64,000 nt of DNA from positions 70,349,771 to 70,413,770 of the forward strand of contig NC_080672.1 of NCBI RefSeq assembly GCF_030247195.1, in the 5' to 3' direction. This document shows positions 27,401 to 35,085 of this stretch, piece by piece (the stretch's first letter is position 1; each line of letters begins with the position of its first letter). The notes below the pieces were generated by a model, which was given only the letters and a program-made list of their open reading frames with translations, searched no databases and was not told the DNA's origin. This DNA is from Topomyia yanbarensis. Taxonomy: Eukaryota; Arthropoda; Insecta; Diptera; Culicidae. The position numbers were made by a program, and so were the translations under genes.

Positions 27401-30400
27401 CCCTTCGATTATAGGTAGAGGAGCTCGGGGCTAGTTAGCGGTAGGAGTAAGTTTATGGATTCATTTTTTCTCCGTTTGTAGAGACATATGATGCTGTCTC
27501 TCGTTGTGTACTTCATGTAATGTGAAATATATTCTCCAATGTGTTTATATTGCATTACAGTTCGCTTTGTAGAAATTGTGGGTGATATTAGGTTCTCGTG
27601 TGTAACAAGTATTTTATTCAAATTTCAAACATTGTATTGTTTATATGGGCCACCTAACCAGAACTATTTTTTGATTATAAAATGTATGATTGATGTAAGT
27701 TGGAGGTGGTTATCACTATGCGAAAATAGCTATCTATTTTTTTTAATTTCTGGAACTACAAAGCAAGAGTATCCTTTTCTTATGTAAGCGTCGAAGTCAA
27801 AATGCGGGAGAATAGCGCCTGGAAAATAAGGGACAAGGGCAGATTGATGTACTGTTTCATTTGAAAGACATTCAACACGTTCTATAAGGACTCCTGAAGC
27901 TATCTTATTTCTATTTGACTGCTTACGTACTAGCTTACTCAAGAGCCGGTGTTAGCTGGCGAGCATTCTATGACATATATTTATATCTACAAAACTGTAG
28001 ACATGTCATCAAATACTTTGATAATATTCTGGGATGCAGCCAACAGTCTTCTCTTGTATGCAACATTGCAACGTGTTCTACTTTGCACAATCTACTTGAA
28101 TCAAAAAGATACAAAATGAAATTTGGAAACACGTTACCAAAAAGTTGACTGTTGATTCTGAGTCTTGCGAACCTGGATCATGGATATGAAATTCTGGTTC
28201 TGTTTCGCAGTTGGAAGTGTTGGGCATTATTCTTATTCTGTTAATCCAAGTTTCTTTCATTCAACAGAAATTGGTTTGGCGGAGCGCTCTTTTGGTTTTC
28301 ACTTTGGCTTTCTTTTACAGTTCAACTTTAGAACAATATTTTAGTGTTTGGATATTGCACACGTCTCCTAACTTATTTTATGACTTATCCTCACTAAATT
28401 TAAAAGGTATATTAAGATGTCAGTAGAAAAACTCTAGAAAGAGAACTACGGATACTCCATTTTGGATAGATTCGAATCGGGTTTAGCTGTCAAAAACAAA
28501 TTTAATCGAATACTGCCTATCCTTATAACATTGGACGTGTTGCCATACCACGTCGCGGCATACGTTGCCAAAAACGCTGTTTTTCTCTCCGCAGTTCTCT
28601 TACTTAGTGTTTTTCTAGATGTCAGTACTCTTCTAAGGCTGTCGTTCTTTGTGGGGCAAACTCAGTCTTCAGCACGCTGCGGATCTGGTGAAATGAAATT
28701 ATAGAAAGTTGCGTTATTTGTCAGCTACCTGGTTAAGTGTCTGTAAGACAAATGCGTGTGCTCCTGAACTGTTCTAAAGAATTGATTCATAAATCTTTCG
28801 AAAGCTACGCGGAAAATAAAAATTTCCCAGTCTCTTTCAGATAAATCCATCAATACGCAGCACAATTAGAACACTAAAGTTAATAAAATTTTAAGCTTAA
28901 GTTCACTGCAGATTTGTCTGTAATATGTACATTGCGGTGTTTGAAGGTGACGGACGGAGCATTTTCTCGAAAGTCTATACGTACAGACAGTTATATATAT
29001 TTCCGATAGTTGGACAATTGCAAAAAATACAGACTTCCAAAAGATTCGACCGATGCTCGTTCGTGGTTGGCAGTCGCACATTTTGTTTAAATTCCAGTCG
29101 CAAATCTCGAACTCTAGAACCGTGTCATCAGTTTACGTTAAGTGTTTGAAAACAACAGACGCAGCATCTATTCAGGAGACTGTATATCGGGACTAGTATA
29201 CTGCGGAGAAAATGAGACAATTGATTACTGTGAAAATCATTAGATTTGAATTATCAGTCAATGTGCCGTCGCGACATTCATTACACCATATTTTTGCACA
29301 AGCGAGTAAAAAAAGATGCTGTTATGAGGTGTTACTTGTAATAGTTTTCAAACAATTTTTTTGTCGATTGTTAAGAAAATCGGTAACATCCAGTCATACA
29401 TCGAGTAAAGATAGGGGACCACACTATTGCTTCACTATCCCCTGACTGCTGAAGCAAAAATATTCAACTGTGACAGATATTTCCAAAGTTTTGACCAAAT
29501 AAGCTCAGAATTGTGATATCCTGGCTAACGTAGTCAATGACATTACTGGCGACAAGCATTACTACCGCGTCTACTTGCCTGCCCATAAAGTTGAGATCGA
29601 TAGTGTGATAATCGATTCAAGTTTGTTATGCGTAAATATACTGAATCACAAAAACAAAAAGTCAATTCATGGACACCTTGCTTCAGTGAACGAAGATTTT
29701 GAATAGTAATCGCACAGGACGGGACAAAATTGTATGCCCTTCGAACTCGTATCGGCTATTTGTACCGCACGTCATGAATTACACTAAATGCAATCAAGTA
29801 GGCCATTGTATCAATAAGATCCGCTGTGGCAAGTGCGCAGAGATTCATTAGGATGACTCTTGCGTTTGGAAAGCTTCAAAGTGCGCCTTTATTGTGGGAG
29901 GAGTCCACATAATCTAGTACCATTTCCGACGAACAAGCAGCGCCCAAAGAATCTGAAGCGCTCTAAGCACTCTTCTATAGAATTACTATAGAGAGCTATG
30001 TAATACACCACGACAAAAAATTATGCTCTCATGACTCAGGAAGAGTGCGATTCTGGCGATCCCCTAGTAGCTAGATTGCAGCTACTTATTCGCTATATAT
30101 AAGTGGAACTTCTTGTAAAAATTAAAAAACTTTTGATAGGCCGCCAAATATAAAAGCTTAAGGAAGCACTGACACAGATGCATACAGTCTCTGGTCTTAG
30201 AAATTAGGGGTTCACCGAGAAATTTCCAGCTCTTCTAGGAGCAACAAATATCTCAAGCGTCTCAATATTTCAACCAGAGTATTAATTTAGTGCAGGACTG
30301 ATTAGACCTTAAAATAGTTTGCAATAATTTTCACTATTTTTATAAAATTTGAGGTTCGCTTATTTTATAGAACAGCTCAAGATTTCAGCGCTCTCTAACG

Positions 30401-33089
30401 TTAGCGCGCTTGGCGGGGACCAACCGCACGCCACGGGCCTGAAAACGTATTGATTTATCTGTTCTGTACGTAAATGTTTAAAGCAAATTGTTTTTCTCTT
30501 TTTCATTTATGTATTCCCTAACTGTGATCCATAAACGGAATTCCTTTTAATGTTTTCAATTCAGAACATTTGTGTACTTTAAAGAGTACACAAACGTCAA
30601 TTGTGTGAACTTTAGAATGCACTAAAGGATTACTTCTATCCTTAAATAAGAGGCGAACGACCCTAAGGTGAAATGCTCTATCATCGAGACAAACGATGCA
30701 CGAATCTGTGTGCGGTTTCATGTTACTAATAGCACACAAACAAAACTTGTGTTGTGTTAACCTTTTAGTTGCTTATTTAAAACAAACGGAATTTCGTTTT
30801 GAATTTTCAAATTGCACAAGTGCCGTACATAAACTCCAAGTTGCTGAATTGCTAATAGACAAATTAAATGTACACAAACTGAGCCTGTGTGCACATTCAA
30901 GTTGCTAACAGTACATAAACGAGACTTCTTTTCATTTCCCAAGTTATTAAGAGCGCACGAGCGGAGCTTGTGTTCAACTTTCCAACCCTAGTAGCAATTA
31001 AGGGTTTTATGGTATTCTTGAAGACCTTAAAACTTACAATGCACTTGAAGTGTGCTATAAAACTAGAATTGCAACTTGGGAATAGAATACAACAGGAACC
31101 TTTTTGAGACTATCTGGTTATTAAGAGTATTTAAACGGAACTAGTGTGAACTTGCAAGTTGCTATAAGTATTCAAATGGAACTTGTGTGCCTATTTTGCT
31201 TATCGTACCTCGAAAAACATGTCATTTTAAGCTGGACAGCAGAGGTGCGCAAGGAAATTCCTGTACAACTTAGAATAAATTTGAAAACAGCTTTTTCCGC
31301 ATACTGCATACCTAAACAAATTCTCATGGGCTCGGACACTATATAACACCTTAAAAAGATCATAAATATGGTCCGTGACAAGTTTCACAACCATTAAAAC
31401 ATCATGAAATGGTTTCAATAACCCAGAAATACATCAAAATATGGTTTTTATATGGGATCTATCGGATCATAGCGATGGTGTATGTTTTCATGGATTGATC
31501 CTATTTAAAACACTATCAAAACACTATGCAATGGGGGTAAAATTGGACCATGGCCATGGGGGCATTACGGGCCTTTCGTTTGCTCTGGTGATTGGTCATT
31601 GCCTGGAGCGCTGAAAAAACAATACGCGAACACAATGTGTAGATGCGGATTGACATTTTTCAATATAGAATCCTTTTTAGACATCTCATATCTTGGTCTA
31701 GAGTTCGTTATGGTGCTCGATTTATGAAACCTTTTTCGTTTGATCTTTGTTGATTTATTAGTTCGTGTTATATTGACAGGAGAAATCAATTTAGTGTTTT
31801 CATAAGTAGAGCTTAAACAACGTGGGAAAAATTAAATTTAGACAAAAAGTATATTTGGGAAATACCTATTAAAACTAATCATTCCCCAAAGTATTACATA
31901 TCTATCGTCTGTGTGCACATTCCTAACAGTTTCAACATTTGTGTTTTGTACTTAAAATCCATTTTGTGCGGTTAGCGCGTATTTTCTCTCCCTCCCAAAC
32001 TAGTTTAGTTTGTTTGTTAGTAGACTATTTTAAGAAGAAAAGTTTTGGATGAATGAAGATTGTGCCATTTCGCAATACCAACAACGTAAACTTACTTGCT
32101 CAAATTGACCCGCAATTCAGCCTTATACACATACACACGTTATCGAAGAAAAGCATCACAGTACCTTACTAAACGAAAAAAAAAAAACAATGCACAGGTA
32201 CATTCAACCGAGTTGAAAACAAGCAAGATTAAGAGATTGGAGACAAACAAATTGACAAAAATCGAAATCAAGTTTTTTTAACCATAAAAATAAAGAGAAA
32301 GAGATCGGATTTTTCCTTCCCTATATGACCCTCGTAGAAGTAGTAGCCTAAGAAATAAAAGATAAATTAAGGTGCACATCGAAAAAGAAAACGAAATGTT
32401 GTCCATTACTAGGTTACTTAAGATTCCAAAAATAGTTGGCAGAGAAACTAATCTACTTACAAGAACCGTGTTTGCGACGAAGAAAAAGCAAGTACACAAA
32501 AAACTGTCGACAAGAGATTGACTAGTTGAGCTTCTTTTTCTACCAATGATTGGCAATCCAGTACAGTTACAAGAGAGAGAGAGAACAAACTGATACAGTT
32601 AGATTCGGAAGGAAACACACACGAGATTATTGAATAAAGAAGGATATTTTTTTTGATCACAGTGAAACCAGAAGAGTTGATTTATTTTCTTCAATTGTCA
32701 ATCGTCAATTCCTTGGCAGTCAATGAACGGGAGAAAAAGAACTTTTTATGACGGCTTCCTCCTATCATGCACTCTCGATCTCGCTGATCTCTAATCTTGC
32801 TTGGTTCAAACGGAATATTTGTGATGAAAAGTGTGGTAGTTGCCGGTCAATTTTTGCAAGAAGTCGATTTAAACTGACGTTTTCGTGTGCGCTTCCGTTT
32901 AAATTTTGTGTTAAAATATTGTTTCAAAAATTGATTTTTTTTCGGAAGACACGAAAACAAACAAATCCGGCTTTCCACTTGCAGGATCAGACCGAGTCGG
33001 CCGCTATACTCAAAATCAAGGAAAGCATGCAGGAAGAGGCGAAACGCTTCGAGAAAGATTCCGACCAGCCCGACTACTACATGCAATAA
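294..33089 (+). CDS. Ssdp: Ssdp, single-stranded DNA-binding protein (SSBP2/3/4 family), 5'-partial spliced gene
   Basis: Eight exons (294-425, 1322-1420, 8144-8227, 8308-8356, 19462-19652, 19737-19883, 19961-20167, 32985-33089) all have GT-AG borders and compatible phases. They sum to 1014 nt, 337 residues plus TAA. The product is the Gly/Pro/Met-rich region and conserved C-terminus of Ssdp, with recognisable blocks such as [65 protein letters not shown] and [20 protein letters not shown]. Known role of the family: Ssdp binds and stabilises Chip/LDB cofactors in nuclear LIM-homeodomain transcription complexes, through its N-terminal LUFS domain. That domain, roughly 95 residues in relatives, is absent and must lie in exons before base 1. 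Introns are 896, 6723, 80, 11105, 84, 77 and 12817 bp. The long ones are packed with transposons. The last exon carries the acidic C-terminus typical of insect forms. Confidence 0.95.
1322..1420 (+). CDS. Ssdp: Ssdp coding exon
   Basis: 33 codons, phase 0 at both ends, between tttttgcag and CAG|gttagt. It encodes a Ser/Pro/His/Gln-rich linker starting [16 protein letters not shown] and ending GQMMSGQ, matching the NSTMRPSPP...QMMPGQ stretch of other insect Ssdp proteins. Confidence 0.9.
2145..2612. mobile_element. Imperfect inverted-repeat element (MITE-like)
   Basis: The left arm (about 2145-2235: ggtgaatc, then ataattctcaaaaacttta, then aataatagttgggttt) pairs imperfectly in reverse complement with 2525-2608 (aaacccaataattatttcg, then gagaatctat, then gattcacc). 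There is no coding content. Ends and target duplication are not resolved. It abuts the Penelope-like fragment. Confidence 0.5.
2616..2925 (+). pseudogene. Penelope-like element reverse transcriptase fragment
   Basis: Two frames joined by a small frameshift give [18 protein letters not shown], then [14 protein letters not shown], then [20 protein letters not shown]. The YVDN position corresponds to the catalytic YVDD box, and the IQFT-E...IPFLD block is typical of Penelope-like RT. It is truncated at both ends: no GIY-YIG endonuclease is visible downstream, and the catalytic second Asp is replaced by Asn. Confidence 0.65.
3834..4044. mobile_element. 211-bp inverted-repeat element with GGCCGAAACG motif
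   Basis: Both ends carry gtttgggtattggctttc, direct at the left and inverted at the right. Inside, a second inverted pair reads gtccgacgtttcggccg at the left and cggccgaagcgttggac at the right. The flanks share ttttaaatatttttttt, a possible but low-complexity target duplication. Motifs like GGCCGAAACGTCGGAC occur near ends of Penelope-like elements (my recollection), and a Penelope-like RT fragment lies 0.9 kb upstream. Confidence 0.5.
4120..5970 (-). pseudogene. I-like non-LTR retrotransposon remnant (ORF1 fused to RNase H region)
   Basis: Read on the minus strand. 5956-5564 is an ORF1 (gag-like) segment. 5510-5400 continues it to a zinc-knuckle start ([12 protein letters not shown]). At about 5395 the sequence jumps to the region after the RT and then RNase H (5387-4661): [37 protein letters not shown] and [19 protein letters not shown] supply the D, E, D and H/N signature positions. 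A Cys/His tail follows ([18 protein letters not shown], 4520-4430). Endonuclease and RT are missing, so this is an internally deleted, frameshifted, dead copy. Confidence 0.75.
6290..7330 (-). pseudogene. Non-LTR retrotransposon RT fragment, split by a 551-bp insertion
   Basis: On the minus strand, 7170-7071 reads [19 protein letters not shown]...KLVYADDLK, which holds the RT YADD catalytic box. 6500-6300 continues in frame as [20 protein letters not shown] and [17 protein letters not shown]. The two pieces are interrupted at the codons around KLYFVV. The residue pattern resembles the Jockey/I-type LINE clades. The fragment has no ORF1, endonuclease or RNase H nearby that is clearly its own. 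Confidence 0.7.
6504..7054 (+). mobile_element. 551-bp insertion with 16-bp target duplication, inverted-repeat body and A-rich 3' end
   Basis: The 16-bp direct repeat aacaaaatatagtttt at 6488-6503 and 7055-7070 brackets it exactly, and removing one copy restores the RT frame. The 5' part (6504-6555) and 6958-7007 form an inverted repeat of about 50 bp (arm core: aacgacattcaattg...actgagtagggaaag). After the right arm there are about 47 bp ending in aaaaaaggaaaaaaaaa. A long duplication plus an A-rich tail suggests LINE-mediated retroposition in plus orientation. The inverted repeat suggests a MITE-derived body. Confidence 0.7.
8144..8227 (+). CDS. Ssdp: Ssdp coding exon
   Basis: 28 codons, phase 0 at both ends, acceptor ccccttttcag, donor GGT|gtaagt. 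It encodes [18 protein letters not shown] followed by [10 protein letters not shown], one of the most conserved SSBP blocks from flies to vertebrates. Confidence 0.95.
8308..8356 (+). CDS. Ssdp: Ssdp coding exon
   Basis: 49 nt, phase 0 to 1, separated from the preceding exon by an 80-nt intron. It encodes [16 protein letters not shown] plus the first base of a Gly codon. The donor is CAAG|gtgagt. The next constitutive exon is 11.1 kb away and restores the Gly codon as G|GC. Confidence 0.95.
9231..9260 (+). CDS. Ssdp: Candidate Ssdp cassette microexon (30 nt)
   Basis: A strong pyrimidine tract (ttctttttt...ttctctgttcag) precedes a 30-nt segment that ends at a good donor, CAAG|gtaggc. The segment is phase 1 at both ends, like the junction it would interrupt. 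Inclusion adds [10 protein letters not shown] between DPTRQ and GPPGMG with no frameshift or stop. This is inference: nothing in the window shows it is used, and short phase-matched AG...GT segments do occur by chance. The quality of the acceptor makes alternative inclusion plausible. Confidence 0.55.
10162..10683. mobile_element. MITE built of internal TTTACGCGG tandem repeats, TA target site
   Basis: Terminal inverted repeats CACTCAAGTTTTTTTTTACG at the left and its near complement ending cctgagtg at the right, flanked by TA at 10160-10161 and 10684-10685 (mariner/Tc1-type duplication). The interior is about 11 tandem copies of a roughly 34-bp unit containing two tttacgcgg motifs (ttttgaaatttacgcggttttcatttacgcgga pattern). 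The same acgcgg motif ends both terminal repeats. Long open frames on both strands here are repeat artefacts. Confidence 0.85.
11199..11366 (-). mobile_element. tRNA-derived SINE (Feilai-like)
   Basis: On the minus strand the head reads GGGTTTGGCATAGCGTAG, then box A (TAGCGTAGTTGG) and box B (GGTTCGATTCC), and closes a tRNA-like acceptor with CCAAACCC. The tail contains agaggcgaatgaccataacg...gcctct, a small hairpin, and ends in TAATAATAA-type repeats. It is not a functional tRNA gene: the anticodon arm is not foldable and the body continues past the acceptor. The Feilai assignment is from memory of Aedes SINEs. Confidence 0.75.
12389..12478. repeat. Perfect 45-bp tandem duplication
   Basis: Unit 12389-12433 (gctctatcaaccttcggatg to ggtaca) is repeated at 12434-12478 with no mismatches, implying a recent event. 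Confidence 0.95.
12620..13350 (-). pseudogene. RTE-like non-LTR retrotransposon RT fragment
   Basis: Minus-strand reading gives [24 protein letters not shown] (13150-13070), then [24 protein letters not shown] and [20 protein letters not shown], followed by a degraded [22 protein letters not shown] region ([20 protein letters not shown]). These are RT palm and fingers motifs of a LINE. The usual G-LKQGD has become LKQSEE and the FADD catalytic box is destroyed. Clade assignment (RTE-like) is by resemblance only. Confidence 0.65.
13746..13977 (+). mobile_element. tRNA-derived SINE
   Basis: Plus-strand head GTGCTCATGGTTGAGTGGTA with A-box-like TGGTTGAGTGG and B-box-like GAGTTCAATCC spaced as in a tRNA. 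A body of about 170 bp follows, with an A-rich end (aataaaaaaag). Flanks share a degenerate gtttatgtttt / gtttacttttc, a possible target duplication. It has a different tRNA head from the SINE at 11.2 kb. Confidence 0.6.
14040..14640 (-). pseudogene. R1-like LINE remnants (ORF1 scrap and endonuclease end)
   Basis: 14583-14500 on the minus strand reads [17 protein letters not shown], parallel to the endonuclease C-terminal block at 18.7 kb ([18 protein letters not shown]). 14080-14160 (agcgactggctcaaatggcacgttcccc on plus) repeats an ORF1 scrap also seen at 17.25 and 56.1 kb. The segment 14190-14320 also aligns with 17350-17590. These are small pieces of one family. Confidence 0.5.
15795..16044. 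mobile_element. 250-bp MITE with AGGGACCATTCATAAATTAC terminal repeats
   Basis: Perfect inverted ends AGGGACCATTCATAAATTAC extend to ...GTAACGC, flanked by TA at 15793-15794 and 16045-16046. The interior is G-rich (gggggaggggg runs) and non-coding. Related ends occur at 50.39 and 57.70 kb. Confidence 0.85.
16051..17300 (+). pseudogene. R1-like LINE 5' region and ORF1 scrap
   Basis: 16051-16640 is homologous, with drift, to 28790-29290, sharing tcttcgaaa.., gccatcaatatgga, cattttctcg and attcaggagactgtatatc. 17130-17260 on plus reads [16 protein letters not shown], then [12 protein letters not shown], an ORF1 (gag) segment parallel to the one in the I/R1-like copy at 5.7 kb ([14 protein letters not shown]...SCFKDP). 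No intact frame survives. Confidence 0.5.
17640..18790 (-). pseudogene. R1-like LINE remnant (endonuclease to RT start)
   Basis: Minus-strand 18745-18450 carries the endonuclease C-terminal block [20 protein letters not shown], then [10 protein letters not shown], then [10 protein letters not shown]. 18165-18125 gives a GKDGI-type RT block (tcttttcccgg complement). 17760-17690 shares cacaaagatcacatgaaaa.gactcagcacgctgaata with 22340-22380, showing the same family. It is broken by deletions and stops. Confidence 0.6.
18816..18900. repeat. Dispersed repeat shared with 31000-31082
   Basis: The pair shares gaagac.ttaaaacttanaatgcacttg.agtgtgctataaaactagaattgc.cttggga at both sites. A looser relative lies at 25700-25770. 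Not coding; likely a short transposon remnant. Confidence 0.6.
19462..19652 (+). CDS. Ssdp: Ssdp coding exon
   Basis: 191 nt, phase 1 to 0, acceptor caactgttcag, donor TCG|gtgagt. It encodes the Gly/Met/Pro-rich core beginning [16 protein letters not shown] and ending [14 protein letters not shown] and CpG content are far above those of the flanking intron. Confidence 0.95.
19737..19883 (+). CDS. Ssdp: Ssdp coding exon
   Basis: 49 codons, phase 0 at both ends. It encodes [17 protein letters not shown], then [16 protein letters not shown] and ENMYTPMKA. The donor after GCT is gtacgc. Retaining the following 77-nt intron would end the protein at a stop at 19935-19937. Confidence 0.93.
19961..20167 (+). 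CDS. Ssdp: Ssdp coding exon
   Basis: 69 codons, phase 0 at both ends. The acceptor is ttactgttttag, with a consensus-like branch site (taactaac) at about 19931-19938. It encodes [32 protein letters not shown] and [20 protein letters not shown]. The donor AAT|gtaagt is strong. Reading on into the intron gives only six more codons. Confidence 0.95.
22260..24800 (-). pseudogene. R1-like LINE copy, endonuclease and RT, degraded
   Basis: Minus order is endonuclease pieces (about 24800-24390: gatcggatag/agagcaaagcg region parallel to 18.7 kb), then RT. RT has [20 protein letters not shown], then [10 protein letters not shown], then [19 protein letters not shown] (23660-23300) and [20 protein letters not shown] (about 23185-23125). 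The YADD box region is frameshifted. The piece ends near 22260 with the same 3' motif as the 17.6-kb copy. Orientation is opposite to Ssdp. Confidence 0.7.
27273..27326. repeat. Perfect 23-bp inverted repeat with 8-nt loop
   Basis: TCCAATACCGTTCCCAAAAC(GCT) at 27273-27295 is followed by loop atcgcata and its exact reverse complement at 27304-27326. There is no coding context. It could be a palindromic transposon end or a small hairpin. Confidence 0.9.
28790..30100 (+). pseudogene. R1-like LINE 5' region and ORF1 zinc-knuckle remnant
   Basis: 28790-29290 matches the 16.05-16.64 kb region. 29580-29640 repeats the ORF1 segment ([19 protein letters not shown]). 29770-29890 reads [22 protein letters not shown], a stop, then a further Cys-containing run: CX2C...GH...C zinc knuckles of a gag-like ORF1. 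Stops and frameshifts show it is dead. Confidence 0.55.
30530..31195. repeat. Degenerate short-unit repeat region
   Basis: Variants of ttgctaatagcacacaaac, then ggaacttgtgtg, then actttcaag recur every 60-70 bp with heavy divergence (for example 30725, 30850, 30905, 30945, 31120, 31165). An embedded segment at 30993-31085 is shared with 18816-18900. Confidence 0.5.
32985..33089 (+). CDS. Ssdp: Ssdp terminal coding exon
   Basis: 34 codons plus TAA at 33087-33089, acceptor ctttccacttgcag. It encodes [20 protein letters not shown], then a charged tail ending PDYYMQ. This matches the C-terminus of the long insect Ssdp form, and it follows a 12.8-kb intron. Confidence 0.94.
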   Translation, partial: DQTESAAILKIKESMQEEAKRFEKDSDQPDYYMQ

Positions 33090-33104
33090 CATCCTCCTCC
33101 TAGC

Positions 33105-33185
33105 GTTTCTACTACTGCTATTACTTCTACTACAACAGCAAATACTACTACTACTACTATTGCAACAAGTACTACTTCTTCTGTT
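33105..33185. repeat. Trinucleotide (ACT/CTA)n-like microsatellite in Ssdp 3' UTR
   Basis: Imperfect runs of CTA/CTT/ACT units (ctactactgctattacttctactac and on). On the reverse strand this yields a spurious Val/Ala-rich reading frame. Confidence 0.8.
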
Positions 33186-34174
33186 GTCGAGTTAGCTGTT
33201 GCTGAGCTCATTTGCTCTACCAATAGGACTACCGCCGCCACTGTTGCCACCACCACAAACAACAACTGATTTTCCTCTTCTTTTATCAACCAAAAAGAAC
33301 ACAAATACACATACACAATAGCTTCGACGCAAAAAAAAACAATCACTCCAGGTTACATTACTATCTATTTTCACTAGTTTTAAACTTCCCAAAACAATCC
33401 CACAAAACTTTCAATCCTAGAAATGATAATCATTTTGCTTGATTTGATAAGCTGTATCAGTGGCAACCAAAAACAAAAATCAGATAGTTATCTCGAAACG
33501 CAATCGGAAAGGGAAGGGGAACAAACACCCCTCTCTGCCGAACCCCTCGCAAATGATAAATTCATTTCGTTATATTTCTTAATGCCCCCCACGTTCCTCC
33601 CTACTTTCGTTGCCCAAATAAGTCAACAAAAAAACTAAAATGCAATGGAAAGTGTTAAAGTATTGTGAGAAATTGATAAGGAAAAAAAAACAAACAAACA
33701 CAAAACACACCTTATAGGATAATTTTACCACTACCATTATAATTCAACGTGGAGGAAAAGAAAGTAAGAACGAGCAGAGCGGATGGAAAGCAACCACTTA
33801 CACACATACACTTATTTAAGGACATCAACACACAGGTCTACGAAAATGTGAAAGAAAGAAAAAAATGGTATGGTAAACAGAACAGAAGTGGACAAAGGAA
33901 AAAAATACATCTGTGTTAGAACTTATTATTTTTTCTCGAGCGAGACGTGCAAACAAACATGAAGAAAAAACAAAAACCAGAAAAAATAGTGGAAAATAAT
34001 CATTTTTGTGAAACACAACAGCGAGCCCTTTCTTCCTGGAGAGAAGGGTTTTGTCTCGGCTTGTCAATCCATCCGAAATTTCCTTCGTTCCTTTGGTACA
34101 GATGACGTAGAGCAATAAGACATTTCTCAAACATATTAATCAACTCTCCGGAAGTATGGTGACCATGTTAAACG

Positions 34175-34180
34175 AATAAA
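34175..34180 (+). promoter_or_regulatory. Ssdp: Candidate polyadenylation signal for Ssdp
   Basis: AATAAA about 1.09 kb after the stop codon. The actual cleavage site is not determinable here, and the GT-rich downstream element is weak. Confidence 0.4.
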
Positions 34181-34199
34181 GACCCAGATCAGTCGAAAA

Positions 34200-34515
34200 G
34201 GACCCACTCTCTCTCTGTAACCTCTCGATCGAACTTTCCTGGCAAAACTCTATCCAGTTTTCCGGCAGTCATAAAAAAAATCTTCGGACTTACACACACG
34301 CGGCTCTTGCTACACCAAAATCAGCGAAGGTTTCAAGCCGTTATTGAAAAAATCTGCAATCCTCAATTGAGCGGATGAGTCGAAAGATTTTGAGATCGTC
34401 TGTGCAGCAGCGGCGAGGAGTCTTCAGCATTAAACGCACATGATTGAAGTAAAACAGAAACATCAACGGTCCCAAGTAGCTTCCCTGAACTATTCCTGTC
34501 GTAAATAAAAGTTAA
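34200..34515 (-). pseudogene. LINE RT fragment
   Basis: Minus strand 34490-34340 reads QGSYLGPLMFLFYFNHVRLM, then CCTDDLKIFRLIRSIEDC, an RT palm segment parallel to that at 7.1 kb (QGSNLGP...YADDLK...SIEDC). The catalytic YADD is altered to CTDD. Confidence 0.6.
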
Positions 34516-34682
34516 TGTACGTGAGTGGCAAACTCTAATGAGAACCATTATCTCTCGATATGTGAACTAGAATCGAAACAAGTGCAAAAACTATCACCGA
34601 TTCCAAATTCCTCCATTATAGCGGTTGTTATTCAATCATAGTCGCAGATAGGTCGGAGTAAACAATATCAATTTGAGTCCTA

Positions 34683-35085
34683 CAGGCCCGTAGCCAGGAT
34701 TTTGCTTTGGGAGGGGCTTAAAAATTAATACTTAAATGTATTAATGCTGATGATTTGAGATAGTCACTGGAAACTGAATGCAATTATGAAAAGTTCTTAG
34801 TGAAAACAGTTCAAAAACTAAGACAATAGACAATAAATATTTTAAAATATGTTATTTGTTACAAGAAAAGCTATAGTGCATCGATGAATTGAATTTGATT
34901 ATTATTATTAATTTACAAGTTAAAATTTTCTCTGGTTACTAAAATGAATATTCAAGAGTTTACGGGTGCTTGAAAATACAACGTACTTTACACGTTTACA
35001 AGGTGTAGAAGACGCTAAATTGGAATGAGTAGAAATATATCAACCCCCCCCCCCCCCCCCCCCCGCCCCACCGTTCTCACGAAAC
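34683..35085. mobile_element. Element with CCCGTAGCCAGGATTT end and 21-nt poly-C tract
   Basis: Starts caggcccgtagccaggattt and includes a run of 21 C at 35044-35064. Sequences of this kind (gtagccaggattt ... C-tract) are short dispersed elements in invertebrate genomes. The right boundary is uncertain. Confidence 0.4.

Larger units (their letters stand above)
20168..32984 (+). other. Ssdp 12.8-kb intron, transposon-filled
   Basis: Contains an R1-like LINE copy (22.26-24.8 kb), a second 5'-end/gag scrap (28.79-30.1 kb), a perfect hairpin (27.27 kb) and a degenerate short repeat region (30.53-31.2 kb). 20190-22250 and 31200-32980 show AT-rich sequence only, with a short (AG)n at about 32571-32583. 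24810-27260 and 27330-28780 show no gene; a repeat end of the ccggggcaagatgaacc type lies at about 25796-25815. Confidence 0.65.
33090..34200 (+). other. Ssdp: Probable Ssdp 3' UTR
   Basis: Sequence after the Ssdp stop, with no coding content. It begins with an imperfect (ACT/CTA)n trinucleotide tract and continues A-rich up to a canonical AATAAA. The 3' end is inferred from that signal only. Confidence 0.5.

Noticed and set aside
33077..33346. Minus-strand Val/Ala-rich hydrophobic open frame
   Set aside because: Antisense of the (ACT/CTA)n tract in the Ssdp 3' UTR; low-complexity artefact.
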